NCBI GenBank assembly: GCA_003550305.1
Contig: QKYT01001366.1
Coordinates: 1 to 14,284 of the forward strand
Direction: 5' to 3'
From: Glomus cerebriforme
Taxonomy: Eukaryota; Glomeromycota; Glomeromycetes; Glomerales; Glomeraceae
DNA length: 14,284 nt
In this document: positions 1 through 10,160 of the stretch, in pieces
Position numbering within the stretch: position 1 is the first letter of the stretch
Layout: every line of letters begins with the position of its first letter
Made by a program: the position numbers and the translations under genes
The notes under the pieces: model-generated
The model's input: the letters and a program-made list of their open reading frames with translations, nothing else
Databases searched by the model: none
Told to the model about the DNA's origin: nothing

Positions 1-18
1 TTTTTTTTTTTTTTTTTT
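1..18. repeat. Poly-T tract at the left edge
   Basis: The window opens with 18 consecutive T, only 21 bases before the first ATG of the first gene. With the matching run at the right edge, it suggests that the window is a whole contig broken at homopolymers. The promoter of the first gene, and possibly an upstream exon, therefore lie outside. Confidence 0.85.
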
Positions 19-39
19 ACTTTGAAAAAAAAAAGAAAA

Positions 40-2066
40 ATGGCTTTTAACGTGTTTGGAAAGAATTCCGGAAATAAAGATTCATTACCAGCAACTAATC
101 CTAAAGTGTTACCTTCATCCATATTAGGTGCTGCGGGATTTGCTTTTAAATCCAATAATCCAGGAATAAAATCTCTTACAACAGAAAAAATATTTCACAA
201 TACCAAACCACTTAACTTGGAAATTGACGAAGGTAGCGATAGTTCTGAAAATGATGATGACGAATCCACTGACAGTGACTCATCAAATGATTCTACTAGA
301 GTAGAACAAGTTAAATCAAAATCTAATATCCAAAATAAGAAAACTAAGTTGCTCAATAATGTAAATGATATACAGGATGACAAATCATCATCTACAACAT
401 ATAAAAAGCCTCACGCTACGAATATTATTTCAGATTTTAGTAATTTTGAATTTCATTCTAAACTAAGAGCGTTAGGAGGTAGAGTAGGAAATGAAAATTA
501 TGCACAATCTGAAATATCTTCTAGAAATAAAAAATCAGAATTAAATAATTTTAATACTGTTAAATCCGATTTTGTTAGTGGTCCAACTGCAAATCTACAA
601 AGAATTAAAGTTAACAAAATGTTACCAACCGAAGAGCAAAGTTATAATCGTTCAGATATTCGTTCAGATGTTTCTTGGGGAAGTGACCCAGGTCAACAAC
701 AACAACCACTACCACAAGTAAAAAATCCAACTGTAAAAGTTAATCCTAATTTTATTATAGAACATCAAAATTTTATACCGAATATTGCTAAATTACCTCC
801 TCATGTTAATAATGTACCTTCTTATCATCATCATACAAATACAAATGATTGGAATACAAAATCTTCCGATTCTCGTTCGGAAATTATGTATAGAGGAAAA
901 GATAAAATGGTTTCTTCTAGACATAATACTGTAATTAGAAATCCAAGGTTTAATTCAAATTCATCTCCGGGAATTCCAAAGACTATGTCGGATGTAACTT
1001 ATCAACCTAAAGAATTAAGAACTGAAGTACCTCATTATAATAATCCTGAATATTATGGAGGAAATTCTTATCAACGTAAACCTTCTGTTCAAGTATCTGC
1101 TCGTATTCCTTACTCGGTTGATGAAAGTACTCCTCTTTATACTGGTTCTAGGGTTATAAATCAACATCAACAACAACAACAACAACATAAACCAAGAGTT
1201 TTTGTTGAACCACAAAGGAAAGTTGCATCTTTTGCTCAATTGAATAAAGAAGACGAGGAAATTGATGATAATATAGTACCAATTGAAGAAGAAAAGGATG
1301 AAGAAATTGATGAAGAACCTGACGAAGAGATTGAAGAATTAATTAATATGACAGAAGATACAGATATTCAAAGAAAGGTAAATTAGAATTATGCTTTTAA
1401 AGTTTAAATAAAATTAATTGCCTAACGAATATTTTTATTTTTATTTTTTTTTTAGTTACTTGAACTTCATCTTTCTAATAAAGAACTTCTTTCTTTAAAT
1501 AAAACGCTCGAAGAAAATATTAATGAACAATCATCTGAACTTGAAAACCTTTCCTCTTTCGATTCATTGTTAAAAACTCAAAAAGAACAACTTGAACATA
1601 TAACTAATCTTGAAAATATAATAAAAGATTTAACGACTAAATTATCTGAACAAGAAACTCAAATTAAAGAGATTAAAGATGACAGTAATGAAGAAAATAA
1701 AAAGGTTAGTTTAAAAAAATCAAATAACAAATTTAATGAAATATTCATTTTATAATTTTTAATTTATTTCATTTAGGCAAGGGTGACATTATTTTATGAT
1801 CCAAGAAATCTTCCACTCCATACTTTACCAAGAATTATATTTGATAGAGGTGAACAATTAAATATATTTATTTTATATAATAAACTTTGCAATATTAATA
1901 ATTTTTTTATATTTTAATAGTTTATGATGATGTGACTATTCTTTATACGGTCATCAAATCCCTTCTATATACTTTTTATATATTTCCAATATTAATCTTT
2001 TTCAGAGTTACAAGAAAAGTATATGAAAAATCTAAGACTAAATTTATGGAAATTTCTGCTGAATAA
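40..2066 (+). CDS. Hypothetical disordered, coiled-coil protein with C-terminal membrane anchor (4 exons)
   Basis: I do not recognise this protein. Exons are 40-1377, 1456-1704, 1777-1849 and 1921-2066, giving 601 residues. Introns are 78, 72 and 71 nt with donors GTAAAT, GTTAGT and GTGAAC and acceptors TTTAG, TTTAG and AATAG. Intron 1 carries a CTAAC branch site near 1422. The ATG at 40 has A at -3, but the frame stays open to the window edge, so an earlier start cannot be excluded. Residues 1-400 look disordered, with an acidic Ser/Asp stretch (about 61-85), Gln runs (about 219-222 and 377-382) and a Glu/Asp-rich segment (403-433). Residues about 430-530 have coiled-coil character, rich in Leu, Glu, Gln and Lys. 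Residues about 558-581 form one hydrophobic segment followed by a basic tail of about 20 residues. By inference it is a membrane-anchored tether or scaffold facing the cytosol or nucleoplasm. The third intron, with its weak GTGAAC donor, is the least certain, but splicing it is what reveals the hydrophobic segment in frame. Confidence 0.72.
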
Positions 2067-2500
2067 TTATTTAATTCACAATTATACATAATAGGAATTT
2101 GGTTATCTGTATTTTTATAAATTAGAGTAGTAATTTGAATTTTTTTTTTTTTTTTAAAGGACATTTCTAGTACACGCCGGCCGGTATATAGATTTTTTTT
2201 TGCTAGTCATAATAGGCTTTTATATCCTATCTCGATTTTATCACGGTTTATAATTTAATAAAACTCAAATTAGTTAATTACGTTAATTTTAGTATTTTCC
2301 TAACGAATTTTGGCTAGTTTTAATTTTATTAGATTTAATTATTTTAGAGAAAAAACTAATTTCTTTTTTAAATTAAATTTTAGGAGCTTTGCAATCCAGT
2401 AAATTTCGTACTTGATCATTGTTTTTCGATGAAACTAGCGATTCTTTAGACAGATATTTAGATATCTGTGATATAGAAAGCAATACGAAGATATGTATTA

Positions 2501-2545
2501 ATTATTTCATGAGGAGTTGGGAATAATAGAGTTTGGGAAAAAAAC
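2501..2545 (+). repeat. Outlying partial copy of the palindrome module
   Basis: This stretch shares TTATTTCATG, GGAG, GGGAATA and GGGAAAAAAACC in the same order as the left arm and centre of the palindrome at 2965-3048, with the loop-proximal part missing. It also matches the reverse complement of the right arm over about 30 bases with few differences. It lies outside the terminal inverted repeat at 2594, so either a second element copy sits here or the element has been rearranged. Confidence 0.6.
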
Positions 2546-2593
2546 CATTTTAATTAATATGAGAATAAAATTAGAGATCAGGAATAAATGAAT

Positions 2594-2619
2594 TAATCCC
2601 TTGTCGCACTAAGTGTCAC
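2594..2619 (+). repeat. Left terminal inverted repeat
   Basis: The 26-base sequence begins TAATCCCTTGTCGCAC and ends GTGTCAC. Its reverse complement recurs at 3080-3105 with a single A/G difference, far beyond chance even in AT-rich DNA because the core is GC-containing. Confidence 0.85.
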
Positions 2620-2964
2620 CTTCAGTCTAATTTTTTGCATGTGATTAACTATGTTTATAGGTGACCAGGAATCCTCGTTTACTTATTTCCCGGTCTCATA
2701 TTGATAGCCGGGAAATTTCTAATTTTTATAAGTACTGTTTAAATTTCATATAATAATATAATAATTTGTATTTTTTACTTGTATTAAGCTAATTACTGTT
2801 AATAAAATTTGTATTTAATTAATACTTGAATAATAATTTCGTTTTTATTATCTAAAGACAGAATTGCTATTATAAAATATTAATCATGTTTAAAAGTAAT
2901 ATTAATAGTTAAAATAGTTTATCACGTGTATATTTAATGAGTGACACGCTCCTGGGGATTACCC

Positions 2965-3048
2965 ATTTATTTCATGGGGAGGGGAATACCATGTTTTTTT
3001 CCCTTCGGGAAAAAACCCCTATTAATCCCAACTCTCCATGAAATAAAT
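2965..3048. repeat. Large imperfect palindrome with perfect core and outer arms
   Basis: The outer arms ATTTATTTCATGG (2965-2977) and CCATGAAATAAAT (3036-3048) are perfect complements over 13 bp. The centre TTTTTTCCC-TTC-GGGAAAAAA (2995-3015) forms a perfect 9-bp stem with a 3-base loop. The parts between pair only partly. As single-stranded DNA or RNA it could fold into a hairpin of about 40 bp. It belongs to the inverted-repeat element. Confidence 0.8.
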
Positions 3049-3079
3049 AGTACGAATTCCCGGTCACTTGTAATCATGA

Positions 3080-3105
3080 GTGACACTTAGTGCGACAGGG
3101 GATTA
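3080..3105 (-). repeat. Right terminal inverted repeat
   Basis: This is the reverse-complement partner of 2594-2619, with 25 of 26 positions matching. A diverged partial copy, beginning TGAGTGACAC and ending GGGGATTA, also occurs near 2938-2961 inside the element. The terminal motif has therefore been duplicated internally. Confidence 0.85.
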
Positions 3106-3416
3106 TATTACAACCATTTCAGTTGTGCTATTATCATTGATTTTAAAAATTGATCACAAAACAATAATTTCTTAATTGGCTGTAATTTAAGGCTTATATG
3201 GTAAACAAATTAATTTTTTCTGTCTTGTAAGCCTCGTTATTTTGTAATTTATAATTTGACACGTCAAATATATATTGCATGCGTTGCCAAGTAATGCCAA
3301 GCACATCGTGAACCCATTTATAGAAAGTCACGAGTCTTTTTTTACATCAATAAATTCAAGCTATTTTCCCAAATTTTAGATAACGATATATATTTATATA
3401 TATACAAACTATATAC

Positions 3417-3441
3417 TATATATATATATATATATATATAT
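3417..3441. repeat. (TA)n microsatellite just upstream of the channel gene
   Basis: About twelve TA units end 13 bases before the ATG at 3455, preceded by further TATATA-rich sequence from about 3386. It lies in the core-promoter/5' UTR position of the channel gene and may supply TATA-like sequence or an easily melted region. Its length is likely to vary between strains. Confidence 0.85.
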
Positions 3442-3454
3442 CATAAAAATTATA

Positions 3455-6400
3455 ATGTTATCAAACGTGGATGTAGAAAAAAATGATTTTAAAATCTCTA
3501 TTATTCCTCAAGAAGAAAATGAAGAATCATCTTTTCATAACCCATCAAACTTTGATAATTCAAAACCTCCACATAACGGGAAAGAAATAACAGAACTAAT
3601 CGTTTCACCAGACTCGAGTTATATAGTAACATTTAGTAGTGACGATTCATCAATAGCAGGTTGGCCGGTTTATGAAAATGAATTTGGGGAACTTAATTAT
3701 GATACTGAATGTAAATCTGAAAATATTATGCAAATTTTACAAATGTCTAATAATAGAAATGTTTTAATAAAAGTTTCTAAACCTACATTATTTCAAAAAT
3801 CGACTTATAAAATTATTGAATTAAATCCTAATGGAAAAAATAATATTTATTTTGTTAATGGAAATCCAAATATAGATAAAGGAACATTTGTAGCAGGAAC
3901 AAATGATTTATTTATGGTATTTGGAGTTGAAGCAGTAGCTCATTTATATTCAAATTCTACTGGAGAATGGAAAATTAAAAAAACTTTTAAATTAGAAATT
4001 TTAAAATCAAATTATTCAATTTCAAGACATAATATTCTTAGATTAGGATATTTTATAACACCAGAAAAATTATTTATAACTTATGGAGGATGTAATATTT
4101 TATCACAATGGGATATAGCAACGATGACTTTTGAGAAACAATATTTTCTTAATGTCGAATTTGATAATTTACATCCATCAAATGCTGTCAAATCAAGTTT
4201 ACAAAATAATCCTATTATAGTTGAACAACAAATTTTATTTAATGAATCAAAAACTTTAATGGCAATTTATGGATTTAGTACTTATAATGTAGAACATCAA
4301 GTTGTAATTTATTCTACGCGATCATGTATTCGTATTTTATCTGCCATTATGGATTATGAAGCATATTCAGTATTGCGATTGAATTTTTTTGGAACTAATA
4401 AGTTCGATGAAGGTTTATTAGTTAGAGAAAGAGGAATTTTTTTTGTTGAACCTTCTTATGGTTTTTATGATTTAAAAAGTGATGATGATGCAAATGATGC
4501 TCATATTGATATTGGACAACTTTTTATACATCAACCTGATAATTCAAATGTAGAAGCTATTCTTAATAAAAATTATAATAATAGTGTTGTTTGTTGTTCA
4601 AATGGAAAAATCATTCATTATGATATTGATAAAAATCAATTAGATAAATGTCAAGAAGATTTAAAATTACAATATCGTTCTCGACCTTCTCGCATTTATC
4701 TTTTAAAAAAAATTAAAGAATTATTTAAATCAATAAAAGAAAAAAAATTTTCTTTTACTCAAAAATCATATATAGTACATAAAACAAATATTCGTTGGAA
4801 AGTTTTTCATTATTCAGGAACTGGAAGTACTCATATCATTGCATATGAAGGAAAGAAAAAACTTAGTGATTATAAATTCTTTGAACCAAGAACCGGATAT
4901 ATATACGCTTGTAGACCCGTTTATAATGGTGATTTAATAATGATTACAAAACGAGGAATTAAAATTTTCACATTTCATACAAATAACAAAAAGATACAAA
5001 TGTGTTACTTTTGGGATAATGATGGTTGGAACGAATCATGGAAAAGATCTGAACAACTTACAAGCGATTTTAATTTAGCTGAAAATAATGAAAATAAAGA
5101 AGAACGGTTTTTTGGTGAATCAGCTGAAAAGGAATTATCAGAGATGGATTTATTACCTCCATTGAATCTTGAAAGAATTCTTGATGAATATGAAACAAGT
5201 TATGTATCAGGTTAGTATATCTTTACTAAGTTGTATTTTTTTTTACATCTCGAGTAAATATTTGTCTACAGCTAATGATACACATTTTCAAAGATCATGA
5301 AAGAAGATTTATATTTAAAGAACTACTTGCGAATTATCTAGAAGATGTTACAACTCTTGCGGAAATAGGTGAAGAAGTTCTCAAAATTGCAATTAAAAAA
5401 AATAAAGGAAATATTGTGGATCTTGTTTATGAATTAGTTATGGATTATATTAAAAAAGATTCAGGAATTTATATGAGCTTATTAAGCATAATTACGACTT
5501 CTCTATCTCAATTACAAGAGCATTATCCTGAAATTGTAAAAAATTATATGTCGCGTACTTCTTTAATATTGGATCATGATTGTGTTGAAATTACTGTCTC
5601 TGAATTACCACCTTTCTTTGGATTTGCACGAGATCAAGTACGTACTTTGACTTTCTTCTATGTTGTTTATTATGATTTTAAATTCTTACTAATTTTTTTT
5701 TTATAAAAAAAAGCAAATTTTTGAAAATAATAATTTTTACAAGATTTATTCTAAAATTAAAACCTTTTATTGTAACATTCATGATGTAATAAGTTCATTA
5801 TTTTCATTATTTGGTAAAAAATCTCGTCATAAAATTCAAAATTATGGTAGACCCGCTGTAATTTTGGTTGTTCCTTTACCAAAGTTTGCTAGTTATAATA
5901 CACAATATAATTTTTTAAAGGATTTTATTATACCAGAATCAAATGGATTTATTGAACAAGAATATCATGATTTATATAAACGTTGGAATGGGGAAGCTCT
6001 ATTACATTTTAAATGGCATACTTTTGGAAAATATTATTATTATACTCTTTGGGCTATTTTTACTGTATTTTTGTTGATATATGCAATTGCTTTTACTTTA
6101 TCTGAAAATATTTTACCTGAAAATGACAAAAGATTATTATTAATTATGGTCATTTTGTTTGGAGCACATCAATTGATCGTTGAAATAAGACAATTCATTT
6201 GGAGACCCCATTATTATTTTAAAGATGTATGGAATTTATTCGATCTTGGTGCTTGTTTCTTTCCAATAGCCACATCAATTTACTGGATTCATTTTGGTTA
6301 CAACCCACCAAAATGGACAATATCTTTTTCTATTTTACTTCTATATTTCAAATTTACATTATTTCTTCGAATTTTTGAATCTTATGGACGTTATTTTGCA

Positions 6401-7462
6401 ATTATTATAGGAGTTGCATATAGAGTTTTTTCTTTTCTTATGATATTATTTATTATTATTATAAGTTTTGCTCATGCATTTTATATTATACTGCGAACAC
6501 AAGATAATTTAGATGATTCTTCTTTGAATCACCCAACAGTGAATAATGATCCAAATAATCCATGGAATTTAGCGGATCAATATTATGCAACAAATCCTGA
6601 TGGTACTTTAAATCCAAATTCAAACCCTGCCTTTGTAAAACAACCTGATGAAAATACGAATATGTTTGCTTGGCCACAGACTGCTTTATTAGCGATGTAT
6701 ATATTACTTACAGGTAAATATATATATATTTTTTAAAAAAAATATAATATATGCACTGTATATTCTTTTTCTTGAAGAATGCTGATTCATTTAAACAATT
6801 CATAATTAATTTATTTAGGCGATAGTAGTCCTTTGCAATCTTGGACTTATATTAAAGAGCCTTTTATGGCATTGTTAGCTGTTTTATTCTCGTTCTTTAC
6901 TGTAATATACTTAATGAATTTATTTATTGGATTACTTAGTAATGTAATTGAAGATTATAATGATCGTGTTTCTTACTTGGTTCAAAAAGCAAAAGTAAGT
7001 ATTAAGAGATCTCTCATCTTAAATAAATAATTTCATTGTAAATGTTATATTAAATATAGTATCTATTTAGATTTTAGCGGAGATTGAATTGTTTTATTTA
7101 TTGCCCCCACAAAGACGTTGGAGAACTTGGTTTCCCGATTGGATGTAAGTATATGTTTTATTTACTTAATTTCTCAAAAAAAAAAAAAAAATAATTAAAA
7201 TTTGAATCATTCAAGTTTCTTTTCTTTTTTCTTTTATTTTAGTTATTATGAAGCACCTGTTGATGATGTACGTAAAAAAATTAGAAATATTGATGATCAT
7301 GAAGAAGATTCTGAATTTCCTCCTATTATCTGTACAAAATTAAGAAATTTATTAGATTTACCAAAACCAACTGATGAAAAAGATTTATCTAATCAAATCA
7401 ATATTATACAAGATTTCTTGGAAAAAGAATTTCACGAATTCAAAAATGAATTTAAACATTAA
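3455..7462 (+). CDS. WD40-like / TRP-type ion transport domain channel (6 exons)
   Basis: This is a predicted cation channel. Exons are 3455-5210, 5294-5637, 5714-6713, 6819-6994, 7071-7144 and 7243-7462, giving about 1189 residues. Residues 1-585 contain beta-propeller-like repeats, for example the blade beginning LIVSPDSSYIVTFSSDD. Residues 587-790 are a helical linker. Six membrane helices follow: S1 about 806-829, S2 840-858, S3 871-892, S4 901-920, S5 935-959, and S6 about 1050-1074 (MNLFIGLL). The pore region with LTGDSSPL spans about 1021-1041, and exon 4 supplies the GD after the splice. S4 has few basic residues, which argues against voltage gating and for a TRP-like channel. The C-terminal tail includes PPQRRWRTWFPDW, which I associate with ion-transport-domain proteins that I recall as abundant in Rhizophagus. 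Ion selectivity and ligand are not visible. The first junction is the least certain: donor 5204 with acceptor 5271 is also in frame. Confidence 0.87.
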
Positions 7463-7973
7463 TAAATATTTAAAATATTTGCATCTTAATAATTTTAAGA
7501 GATTTATCAAAGATTGAGATTGTAAACGAAAATATACAATTTATTGTATTTGTTCTCCTTGTAAGAGTGATATCTTTCTCTTTCTCAATTTAAATTTATC
7601 ATAACTGCCCTTATCGGATTAGATATACAGTGAATCATGGTTTCCTACAATATTAAATAAACTGATATTTGATATTGACGTTCGCTATGCTATAAAAAGA
7701 TTAGATAAATAAATAGAAATAAATATCTATTAATTTGGCTTTAATTTTCAACAAATTCTTCATAGAGAATAGACTAAGGATTTACTCACCTTTTCTTAAT
7801 TTCTATTTGACCACTTTTTGTACGTCTAATTTCATAAAAAAGAATGATAATTGAGGAATTGATTTTGACTTTGCCACATTATAACGTTACATATTAAACG
7901 TTCGTTTGACTGGTATTTAAGTAACCTTTAACGTCTTTTAGTAAACTCGATCACTTTATTCTCTATAAGAAAA

Positions 7974-8156
7974 ATGGAGAACATTACAAGATTTATGTTT
8001 CAACTGATTTTGCGCGTCAATTTGGTTAACAAAAAACTTATGCTCTGCTTTATAATAAAGGCATTGTTTGGTATTACTGCTTTAATGTGTAAAATTCTTA
8101 GCTCTATAAAGCGGATTCTGCATGTAATGATGCATAGAAAGACTTTGGAAATGTAA
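7974..8156 (+). pseudogene. Possible decayed small gene or chance 60-codon ORF
   Basis: An ATG in good context (AAAAATGG) opens a 60-codon frame coding for a hydrophobic, basic peptide rich in Leu, Ile and Met that I do not recognise. The frame running from 7976 looks more protein-like (for example YKIYVSTDFARQFG and YKADSACNDA) but is broken by several TAA/TAG codons. Upstream bases include TTTAAG and a pyrimidine-rich leader, which resembles a promoter. One reading is a small gene inactivated by stops and frameshifts; another is chance. No family can be assigned. Confidence 0.2.
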
Positions 8157-8773
8157 CATAAAGAAACAATATAAATATTATTAATCTTCGAACCTATAAA
8201 TTTACTATTCTTATTTGATTATAACAAACAGGTTTAATAAAAATAAACCTTTATTATCCAAGTACATTATAAGTATAAATTATGCGATCTTTGTAGGCAC
8301 GAATTAAATGTCGCAATATAAATATAATCGATACTGCCTCTGATGCTTTCAAAGGTGTGCCAGTCACAAACTGGGCAAGTCGCAAGTGCAAACTATTACG
8401 CTGTTTATAATATGGAAATTGCCCGAATATTCCTGTTTATTGAATGGAATTCATATTATATGACATTTTGAGTTAAAAACCATCTTTTGCTTATAACTAA
8501 ATGGTATATTTCTTATTATTCATTTGCAAGAATATTACATAATACGCGTATTTTACATAATTTTTTGTTATTAATCATGTATGTTCAGATGTCCTTATGA
8601 CTCATTGGCTTTTGTGTTACTCTAAAGATTCTTGTTCAGATTCTCTTTTCTTCACTAATGTTTACGGTGCTCTTTTTCAAGGTCATTCCCAAAATTCTCT
8701 TTCTTAATCGTTTTCTTAATTAATAAAGTTAAAACTAACTTTCTCTACTATTTTTCTTTTTATTGAATGAACA

Positions 8774-8871
8774 CTTCGATAAACGAAGATTTCCAAGAAT
8801 TACAAATGTGACTTTTGGATTGAATCTTCGACCGGTTATCGAAGATGTTCTCGCGAAAGTGAAGTTCCGGA
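8774..8871. promoter_or_regulatory. Cluster of TTC/GAA inverted motifs (possible regulatory hairpins)
   Basis: Two perfect inverted repeats occur within 75 bp: CTTCG-ATAAA-CGAAG (8774-8788) and ATCTTCGA-CCGGTTA-TCGAAGAT (8824-8846). They are followed by TTCTCGCGAA, GAAGTTCCGGAAG and a G run. Alternating TTC and GAA units resemble heat-shock-element building blocks, but spacing does not match the strict 5-bp register. No gene start is identified close by, so a regulatory role is speculative. A small mobile-element end is an alternative. Confidence 0.3.
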
Positions 8872-9956
8872 AGGGGGTATGCATATTCAGCTATGTAACT
8901 CTATTCCCAGACATGTTAACCATTTAGCGACGATACTAACCTTAATTCTAAGATTATTTCTTTATTATTTTTGAATTATTTTTCTCTTCTTTGAGAAAGG
9001 TGTCTACTTATATTCTGTACTGCCTTTCTTTTAGTTAAATCGAATCTTTCAATTATAATTTATATATGATCTTAAACAAAATTTTTGAGTTGCGAATGGT
9101 GTTGACGTCCTCGTCGTGCAACTTGGATTGATATTAATACTTATTAATATTGATAGCAAACAAACACCACCAAAAATTTATCGTTCCTTTTACCTGGAGT
9201 AATAGGGAGTATAAAAATTTTAGAAATGTATAATTATAAAAGTAATATATAATTTTATTGATTTAAATGTTCCAAAGAAATCGACGAAATCTGCAATTAA
9301 ATCATTGAAGATATAAAAAAATTTTTTACCATTGAAAAATTATTGGCCTTCGATTTTAAGGTAAGATGGGTGACTATGATATCTTAGACGGCTAATAAAA
9401 TGTTTGTATGTTTGGTTGGGATTATTAAATTGGTATGTATTTTTATGTTTTATTATTTGCTAACATTTTACTTTAGTTAGGCAGTTACAGTATAATTATA
9501 TATGTATAACATATCTAATCATTTAATTATTTCTTTTATTAATACAGCAAATAAATAATTTAAATTTTTATAATTTTTTTGGTTAAGCGTTCAATTTCCT
9601 TGAACAAAGGTATTTTAAAACAATAATGCAAGTCGATTTGTTTAATTCATGGATTTATTGGATAATAAAAATATAACAAATACAGACCTAATTAATAAAT
9701 CTTTCATAAAGGAGATTATCGTAAAGACAAAGAATCGCAAGTAAATTTACTTTTTTCCTTATTTAGTTAATCTAATAAGATTATTCCTGATTTAAAAGCT
9801 TGTCTCTCGTTTAAGGTTTATTCGATGCATGACAAGCTATTTTTCTAATATTATACAAATTAAGGGGAAAGGTTTTGTATATATTCTGCATTAAAAAAAA
9901 ATAGAGTAAATTGACCCTGCAGGTACCTTGTTTCATCTATCTAGACGTAAGATTTG

Positions 9957-9979
9957 AATCGGATTACTGTGTAGCCGAT
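9957..9979. repeat. Short inverted repeat AATCGG...CCGATT
   Basis: Six-bp arms AATCGG and CCGATT flank an 11-base spacer ending in TAG. The right half (TAGCCGATTAA) recurs at 13340-13350 in another inverted repeat of the same type, so the two may derive from one small repeat family. Confidence 0.4.
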
Positions 9980-10142
9980 TAAGCAAAATTTGTTAATAAT
10001 AGAAAATGATCAAAGAAAATTTTTTTAAAATCACTCGTATTTTTGAAATTTTTTTAATAAATTTTTTTCTTGTTGAAAAATACATTGCAAAGAAACTTTC
10101 TTAAATGCTCTTAAATAGTATTACTAATTTAAATATTTAAGT

Positions 10143-10160
10143 AAAAAAAAAAAAAAAAAA
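10143..10160 (+). repeat. A18 homopolymer
   Basis: A run of 18 A lies in the spacer. It could be a retroposition tail, but no flanking target-site duplication or recognisable body is visible. Homopolymers are common in this AT-rich sequence. Confidence 0.7.

Larger units (their letters stand above)
2594..3105. mobile_element. Non-autonomous inverted-repeat (MITE-like) element, about 512 bp
   Basis: The outer 26 bases (2594-2619 and 3080-3105) are inverted repeats matching at 25 of 26 positions. A second, imperfect inverted pair lies inside them: GTGACCAGGAAT onward (2661-2689) and its reverse partner (3040-3067). The interior holds a hairpin with 9-bp arms ATTTCCCGG/CCGGGAAAT (2685-2716) and a large palindrome (2965-3048). 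There is no coding capacity. The outermost bases are TA on both sides (2594-2595, 3104-3105), which fits a TA target-site duplication of the Tc1/mariner type. Because TA is self-complementary, it could equally be part of the repeat. Calling this a MITE is inference from structure; no transposase is present. Confidence 0.7.
2067..3454. other. Intergenic region with inverted-repeat element and (TA)n tract
   Basis: This AT-rich spacer lies between two plus-strand genes. It contains a T16 run (2140-2155), a small GC island around CCGGCCGG (2177-2184), and a hairpin with 8-bp arms ACAGATAT/ATATCTGT (2450-2457 and 2462-2469). The inverted-repeat element, the outlying module copy and the (TA)n tract are listed separately. 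A short open stretch after an ATTTTAG acceptor-like site (about 2384-2449) codes for about 21 residues and then stops. It could be an exon relic but has no other support. Confidence 0.7.

Noticed and set aside
195..383. Minus-strand open frame of 62 codons
   Set aside because: It is antisense to the acidic Ser/Asp-rich exon of the first gene; its Ser-rich composition is a shadow of that coding sequence.
1015..1239. Minus-strand open frame of 74 codons
   Set aside because: It is antisense to the Gln-rich part of the first gene; its Leu run mirrors the CAA repeats on the plus strand.
1976..2164. Minus-strand open frame of 62 codons over the end of the first gene
   Set aside because: It overlaps the last exon and a poly-T run, has a Lys run from the homopolymer, and shows no domain.
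3416..3441. (TA)n tract as a replication origin
   Set aside because: AT repeats alone are not evidence for an origin in a eukaryotic genome this AT-rich.
6486..6677. Minus-strand open frame of 63 codons
   Set aside because: It lies antisense to the extracellular loop before the channel pore; the plus frame is clearly the coding one.
9040..9190. Minus-strand open stretch of about 43 codons across GTTGACGTCCTCGTCG
   Set aside because: No start codon, no neighbouring exon and no recognisable motif.
9950..9985. tRNA-like TTTGAATC motif
   Set aside because: No acceptor stem or A box could be paired around it, so no cloverleaf.
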